Below are positions 59,155 through 64,000 of a DNA stretch of 64,000 bases, one piece after another. Position 1 is the stretch's first letter; the number at the start of each line of letters is the position of its first letter. Source of the DNA: Lineus longissimus. Its lineage: Eukaryota; Nemertea; Pilidiophora; Heteronemertea; Lineidae. The translations under genes were made by a program, and so were the position numbers. The notes beneath the pieces were generated by a model, which saw nothing but the letters and a program-made list of their open reading frames with translations, did no database searches and had not been told where the DNA came from. Location: the NCBI RefSeq assembly GCF_910592395.1, contig NC_088311.1, forward strand, positions 4,342,501-4,406,500, read 5' to 3'.

Positions 59155-59932
59155 GTCTCAAGATGAGGTGACACAAAAATGTCTGTTTTCTTTCCTTTTA
59201 AGCTGACTGAAATAAAAATAATTCTAGGCAATGAAACCTAATTTAAACATACATCAAGGCAAGAAATATTATTTCGACCTCCTGGTCTGGATGTAGATGG
59301 AAGACATACTGTCTTACTGACGCAATGACTCAAAGAGTTCTCACCTTGCATTCCAAAAAGACTTTTTGTTTTATTTCAAGCAAGCAGACAGTCTATTTTT
59401 CGTCTCTATTCAACTGCCGGGTGCAGTAGTACTAGTAGGCCTACCATATGACACTGACAGTGTGGTCGGGTCACTCAGCAGTGTTCCACCATGAACGGTC
59501 ACTGGTATAGTTCAGCATGATCCATGAGAGGCCAAGAAAGTTTATCCTGACATAACCAGTGATTTTCCTTATACTCCTGAGGATGCACAGGCAATACTGA
59601 GAACTTTCAGTAGCACAAGACAAATAACTATAACTGAGAACTAAGAAGGACTAGGCGTACGTAAAAATTAACTAAATCATGCACTATTAACACCGACAAC
59701 AGCAGATCACGGTACCTGATTGTTCTGTCATGTGCTCTAAATCAGAAGTGAAAGTTAGGCCCTATAACTAGACAATGACGCAGTCTGACGCGTCATGACA
59801 TCTCTGAAGTGGACTTAATGGCCTAATTATCACTTGACAGTTAGCCAAAAACAAATCAACAGAATCATGTGTCCGCCATGTCTTCATCATGTGACCAAAA
59901 TTATTTGGCTTAGTTTCTTCATCGCACTGGCT

Positions 59933-59988
59933 ATTCGCACCGCCACGGTACATGGAGCCATTGTTTCCGTTCTTATTCGCACCGTCAG
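59933..59988. promoter_or_regulatory. Palindromic ACCGNNACGG-type element plus half-site and CCAAT box before the 75-residue gene
   Basis: GGCTATTCGCACCGCCACGG (59931-59950) continues TACATGG and is followed by a half-copy TTATTCGCACCGTCAG at 59973-59988, then CCAAT at 59995-59999 overlapping the start codon. These match the palindrome family clustered before EBP2. Confidence 0.6.
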
Positions 59989-59997
59989 AAACAACCA

Positions 59998-60577
59998 ATG
60001 AGAGCGCTTCTTACAAATGACCCGGATCACCCGCCCTCTCCAAATCGCTTTGTCCGGTCATGCCGGTTGTCTCCTGTACAAGCTGAATCTCTCATGTCTC
60101 TTGCTGTAAGTACTCCAAAAAGAATTTTTCTCCCATTTTTTTCGTTTTCGAAGTGGTCCAATGTGAGGAGTATACCACCGAGCACCGTGTTTAGGTTACT
60201 TTTGGGCCTTTGCTTACGTAGATATGATTTTATGGAGTGTTTTTGTTTGCAATTCAAGCATGACCCGTTGACCGGGAGTACAGTGTCAGTGCAGGCGCGG
60301 CGTGCATGCATGCATTCATGCATGGTCATCAGAGTGCATGTTGGCATTTTGGCTTGGACAGCGTTTGAACAGTTTATTACTTCTTTGTGCACCAGATCAA
60401 TTCCTTGCTGCTTGTGTTTTGTACAACAATCGGTAATTCATACTTTCTTCATTACAGGTGTTAATTAGAGTAATTATGGAAGTTGAAAAGGTGCACAGAT
60501 TCGTGGCAGAGCACATCTTCTGCAATGGCGGACCTCCAAAGACAACGACGAAACGCTCTTCAGTGCAGAACTTTTAA
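59998..60577 (+). CDS. Unrecognised 75-residue protein, two exons
   Basis: Exons 59998-60105 and 60458-60577 join in phase 0 (GTAAGT donor, ATTACAG acceptor) to give 75 codons and a stop. The protein starts MRALLTNDPDHPPSPNRFVR, then LSPVQAESLMSLAVLIRVIM forms a probable amphipathic or hydrophobic helix, followed by EVEKVHRFVAEHIFCNGG and a basic tail TTTKRSSVQNF. I do not recognise a family. The helical middle (VLIRVIMEVEKVHRFVAEHI) is created only by splicing, which supports a real gene. It lies head to head with cystinosin and shares the palindrome promoter element with EBP2. Alternatively it is a non-coding divergent transcript. The start context AACCAATGA is adequate. Confidence 0.5.
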
Positions 60578-60971
60578 GGAAGCCTAGGCTGACAATAACA
60601 CATGGATGGTACCTTGATTTAATGACAGAGTCTCAGTCTATGGAATCGCGACGAAATCCTACGACGGCGTCACAAAATACACTAGTATAAAATGAACATG
60701 ACATGTCCTGAATACATAGCGTCACGAACGCTCACTTATCTTTTACCGGCACTGAGAGTAATTATGTTCAACTTGCTCACTGAAACTTTATAGACATTGG
60801 TAGAAAGGGCATCTACGTATACCCCGACTGTGAGTTTTAAATTGATTGGTGATTGTATAACTGTTTTCCGGCGAGCTGCAGTTGAGCAAAAGTACATAGA
60901 CTGGCACTTCAAAGCAATATTGATGCTGTGACTGTGTGTAAATATTGTAACCCTGTAAGCATTCTAACACT

Positions 60972-61290
60972 AAATATTCTGGACCATTGTATAGCTGTAC
61001 ATTTAGATGCCTGATGTTTAAGTCATGACTTGTTGTTCATTTTCGGTTCTCTGTGCTGCCTGCCTTCTCTTGTAAATATTCTGCACCATTGTATACTAGT
61101 AGCTTTACATATTAGATGCCCGATGTTGAAGTCATGACTTGTTGTTCATTTTCGGTTCTCTGTGCTGCCTGCCTTCTCTTGTAAATATTCTGCACCATTG
61201 TATACTAGTAGCTTTACATATTAGATGCCCGATGTTGAAGTCATGACTTGTTGTTCATTTTCGGTTCTCTGTGCTGCCTTCTCTTGCTCA
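60972..61290. repeat. Three tandem copies of a 109-bp unit
   Basis: Copies start at about 60974, 61074 and 61183. Each contains GATGTTGAAGTCATGACTTG and TTCGGTTCTCTGTGCTGCC. The last two are nearly identical (109-bp spacing). The first differs by small deletions. Confidence 0.9.
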
Positions 61291-61565
61291 AATCAGCCCC
61301 CAAAATATTGAGATTCGAAATCAGGAAGAAGGACCCCCACCTTCAGCTTTCGTATGAGAAAGAGGCAATTCCTAGCTGGTTGGTCATAATTGGCAATGAT
61401 TCGGTCCTACTTTTTGAGGAATATTTCTCCTGCTACATCACGTAATTGATCGACCAGTGTCCGAACAAGAGAAAAAAGTATCACGCCTAGCTAGGCCCTA
61501 TGTTCTGTAGAGGGGATGATACTGGGTGTGGGTGTGGTGAAGATCGAAACGAACATGCACATGCA

Positions 61566-61645
61566 CCCCCCCCCCCCCCCGGCCACCCTTAGAGGAGAAT
61601 GCCAAACGAACTTGGACCACCCACATTGACATGCACCCCCCCCCC
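61566..61645 (+). repeat. Paired poly-C runs following ATGCA
   Basis: 15 C at 61566-61580 and 10 C at 61636-61645, both preceded by the same pentamer ATGCA and by CACA. This suggests a short duplicated module about 70 bp apart. Confidence 0.9.
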
Positions 61646-61842
61646 GATATGCATGCCCTGGCTCCTATGGCTATAACATCTTGTGTGATGCTGCTTCTGA
61701 CAGGGCCGGCTGGCCTGGCTGGAAGTCAAGGACCCTATTCACACCCGGAGCCAGGAGTAAAGGCACTTCCAACACTCGTCACAAACAAACACCACCTCAA
61801 TCATGAATTAGGCCTACTTTCCTTACCCACCATCACCCATGT

Positions 61843-62096
61843 CACCACGGTGCGATCTATTTATTCACTCCGTATTATTCACACCATCACGGTACGGTAC
61901 CTTTCTCTCACCGTAACGGTGTGATCTATTTTTAACTGTACAGTTATTCGCCCCGTCGCGGTTCGACCAATCACTGCTGAATGAATAATTCGCACCGTGA
62001 CGGTACGGCCAATCATAACCACCGTCGTATTCACACCGTCACGGTACGAATAGCCACGACCTTTCCAGAATTCACACCGTCACGGTACGAATAGCC
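61843..62096. promoter_or_regulatory. Cluster of about seven ACCGTnACGGT palindromes, some with CCAAT, upstream of EBP2
   Basis: Sites begin at about 61843, 61876, 61908, 61945, 61988, 62029 and 62070. The best copies read ATTCACACCGTCACGGTACG then AAT, a near-perfect 23-bp palindrome. The copies at 61945 and 61988 run directly into GACCAATCA or GGCCAATCA (CCAAT box). The block ends about 40 bp before the EBP2 start codon, where core promoter elements are expected. The factor that binds it is unknown to me. Confidence 0.7.
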
Positions 62097-62138
62097 ACGG
62101 CCTTTCTTCATTTCCCGTTGAGGAGTTGATTGGCGCTA

Positions 62139-62523
62139 ATGGTCGTCAACATGGCTTTGCACGTGGAAGCTTCCGATGATGAAACAAGTGATTATTCAAG
62201 CGATGAGGACTCCGATTTAGAGGTAATTTGGTGTTCTGATTATGTTGCTGTATTTACTTTATCGCTTTTAATGATTGTTTTGAACCTTGGGTGTTCAGAA
62301 GTTGAAATATCAGCTGAATAGTTTTTATCCGACAACTGAACAGATTGTTTGCCATACATTATGTATATACTAGTAGTTCTATTGTTGGACATTCCTGAAG
62401 AAGACATACACCAAATCAAGAGCCATGATTACATTTCAGTTAAAAAGAGCTTTCAAAGAGGGTCGTTTGAAACCGGGACTCAACATCGCTACTAACAAGC
62501 CTGCAGAACTAATCAACGATGTG
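62139..62523 (+). CDS. EBNA1BP2: EBP2 / EBNA1-binding protein 2, first two exons (3' part off window)
   Basis: Exon 1 (62139-62222) encodes an acidic Ser/Asp lead (SDDETSDYSSDEDSDLE). Exon 2 (62440-62523) encodes LKRAFKEGRLKPGLNIATNK then PAELINDV, the conserved EBP2 start corresponding to the vertebrate LLKPGLN region. Both junctions are phase 0 (56 codons). EBP2 is a nucleolar protein needed for 27S pre-rRNA processing and 60S subunit assembly. The rest lies beyond the right edge after an intron filled with repeats. Two starts are possible (62139 or 62151, MVVNMALHV); the second has a better context (AACATGG). It has the ACCGTnACGGT promoter cluster directly upstream. Confidence 0.85.
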
Positions 62524-62746
62524 GTGAGATAATCAAGTTTTATTCTGACTCAGTGTTACTGTTAGTGTTTATAGACCGTTTTACACCAGGCAGAGGAAGC
62601 CACTGTTGGCCCAAACAAACCTAAATACAGGCACAACGAACAATGAACCGCCTGGTGTAAGGGCCTGTATTGCCTGGGTGGTCAAAGACAAGTCCAAAGG
62701 ATTGATTGTGGCTGCGGGATGTCATCAGTCTATTGTAGCTACAGCA

Positions 62747-63863
62747 CACTGCTGATCATAGTTGTGAAAAAGATTGTCTTTAACACAACTTATGCTATTG
62801 TTACACTGCTGATCATAGTTATGAATGAAATGGCCAGGGCCATTGTGCTCACCTCATGTGGAGGAAAGATGGATAAAGAGCATGGTCTTGTGTCATGTAG
62901 TGTTAGGTTTGATGTAGGTCCAAGCAATTACAATTTCCCCAAAATGGCCAATTTACAGTACATTCGACCTCTGTGACCTTGAAAAGTAGGTCAAATCAAA
63001 GAAGACCCGGGTGACACATTGAATGGTTGTTAGAATTAGATGTACCTATGATATAAAATTGGTGCCAATCGGGCAAGTCACTACTAGGAATAATGGCATT
63101 TTGAAGAATTTAGGATTTGGCCCTCTCCCTGGAGGCCAAACGGCAAATCAGATCGCACCAAACTTCGGTACCTGAGATCACCTGACCAAGGGGTACATGT
63201 GTACTTAATTTGTGATCAATAGTCATTGCAGTTAAGAAACGTGTCATAGTTACGGCCTGACGGCGAATTTAGGCCATTTGACCTCTGTGACCTTGACAAG
63301 AAGGTCAAATTAAAAACCTGTGTGACATATACTGTATGGTGGTTAGATGTACCCATGATATCAAATTGGTGGCAATCGGGCAAGAAGTTAAGGAATAATC
63401 ACATTTTTAAGGTTTTTGGATTTTGCCCCCTGGTGGTCAAGTGGTGAATCATATTGGACCAAACTTCGGTCCCTGAGATCACCTGACTAAGGGGTAAATG
63501 TGTACCAAATTTGGTATCAATAGTCATTGCAGTTTAGAAACGTGCCATCGTTACATCCTAACGGCCAATTTACACCATTTGACCTCTGTGACCTTGAAAA
63601 GGAGGTCAAATCAAAAACCCGGAGGATATATGATGCACCATTGCTAGAAGTACCTACCATATTTTTTTCAAAATTTCCCGACTACTATTAAGGGAGATAT
63701 TGCATATTTTCACTTTTAACGTTTGGCCCCCTGGTGGCCAAACCATGAAACGAATCGGATCGAAACTTGGTCTCCCAGGTGTCATTACATAAGGGTACAT
63801 GTGTACCAAGTTTCAACTCAATAGCTCTAACAGTTACGAAACGTGCCCTGCTAACGGACGACG

Positions 63864-63901
<38 letters not shown>

Positions 63902-63987
63902 ACGACGGACGCCACGGTATGGGATAAGCTCACCTCTGCTAAGAGGTGAGCTAAAAAGGTTGTCTTTAACACAACTTATGTTATTGT
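62747..63987 (+). repeat. Interspersed repeat element in EBP2 intron, flanked by 35-bp direct repeats
   Basis: The interior has three imperfect copies of a 300-314 bp unit, marked by GACCTCTGTGACCTTGA at 62966, 63280 and 63581. Each copy continues with a CCTGGTGG(C/T)CAA... CAAACTTCGGT... GGGGTACATGTGTAC-type block. It ends in a (GAC)n microsatellite (about 63860-63905) and a terminal inverted segment AGCTCACCTCTGCTAAGAGG plus TGAGCT. A 35-bp sequence containing TTGTCTTTAACACAACTTAT occurs at 62767-62801 and again at 63953-63987. Similar elements are widespread in marine invertebrate genomes (recollection, not searched). No coding capacity is seen. Confidence 0.85.
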
Positions 63988-64000
63988 GGAGGGGGCACCT

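Noticed and set aside
63688-63972. ORF with a run of arginines
   Set aside because: The run is the translation of the (GAC)n microsatellite in the repeat element.

Overview
This is a window of nuclear DNA from an invertebrate animal. All multi-exon genes have GT-AG introns, roughly 0.1 to 8 kb long. The gene set is metazoan: a DEG/ENaC channel, a membrane progestin receptor, a class A GPCR, an Ig-domain adhesion-type protein, cystinosin, vasculin and MAGOH. The intergenic DNA is AT-rich and full of minisatellites, poly-C runs, fold-back elements and the palindrome TAGGCCTA. This texture is typical of marine lophotrochozoans or non-vertebrate deuterostomes. I cannot choose the phylum from sequence alone.

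Layout: (1) 1-15.4 kb, minus strand: a TBC1D2-like Rab GAP (PH domain, coiled coils, TBC domain) that runs off the left edge. A 3.8 kb internal exon looks like an alternative first exon. (2) 15.4-16.4 kb, plus: intronless SF3B5, head to head with TBC1D2 over about 310 bp. (3) 16.85-17.77 kb: a 33-bp minisatellite. (4) 18.5-19.7 kb, minus: a PAQR/membrane progestin receptor main exon. (5) 22.1-22.9 kb, minus: TMEM69. (6) 26.0-29.5 kb, plus: vasculin (GPBP1 family), ten coding exons, with a long 3' region. (7) 33.7-35.8 kb, plus: a cytosolic-type sulfotransferase with an N-terminal hydrophobic segment and a one-base frame break. (8) 36.1-37.4 kb: two abutting minisatellites (33 bp and 61 bp). 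(9) 38.7-43.9 kb, plus: a 908-residue DEG/ENaC channel subunit with a very large helical extracellular insertion. (10) 44.4-45.3 kb, minus: an intronless orphan GPCR. (11) 47.6-50.6 kb, minus: a small, probably GPI-anchored two-Ig-domain protein. (12) 51.5-53.1 kb, plus: MAGOH. (13) 55.6-59.2 kb, minus: cystinosin. (14) 60.0-60.6 kb, plus: an unrecognised 75-residue two-exon gene. (15) 62.1 kb to the right edge, plus: the first two exons of EBP2 (EBNA1BP2), whose next intron holds a repeat element.

The genes do not form a pathway. They are mostly housekeeping genes (SF3B5 and MAGOH in mRNA splicing and the exon junction complex, EBP2 in 60S ribosome assembly, TMEM69, cystinosin, TBC1D2) mixed with lineage-specific receptors and channels. 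The joined coding lengths of TBC1D2, GPBP1, DEG/ENaC, the Ig gene, MAGOH, cystinosin and the 75-residue gene are all exact multiples of three, which supports the exon models.

The most unusual signals are four. A cluster of near-perfect palindromes built on ACCGTnACGGT, several next to CCAAT boxes, lies before both the 75-residue gene and EBP2. The 1268-residue alternative N-terminus of TBC1D2 is spliced in the same phase as the PH/coiled-coil form. The DEG/ENaC channel carries a large insertion. Several elements sit between direct copies of flanking or exon sequence. I saw no tRNA, rRNA or CRISPR array.
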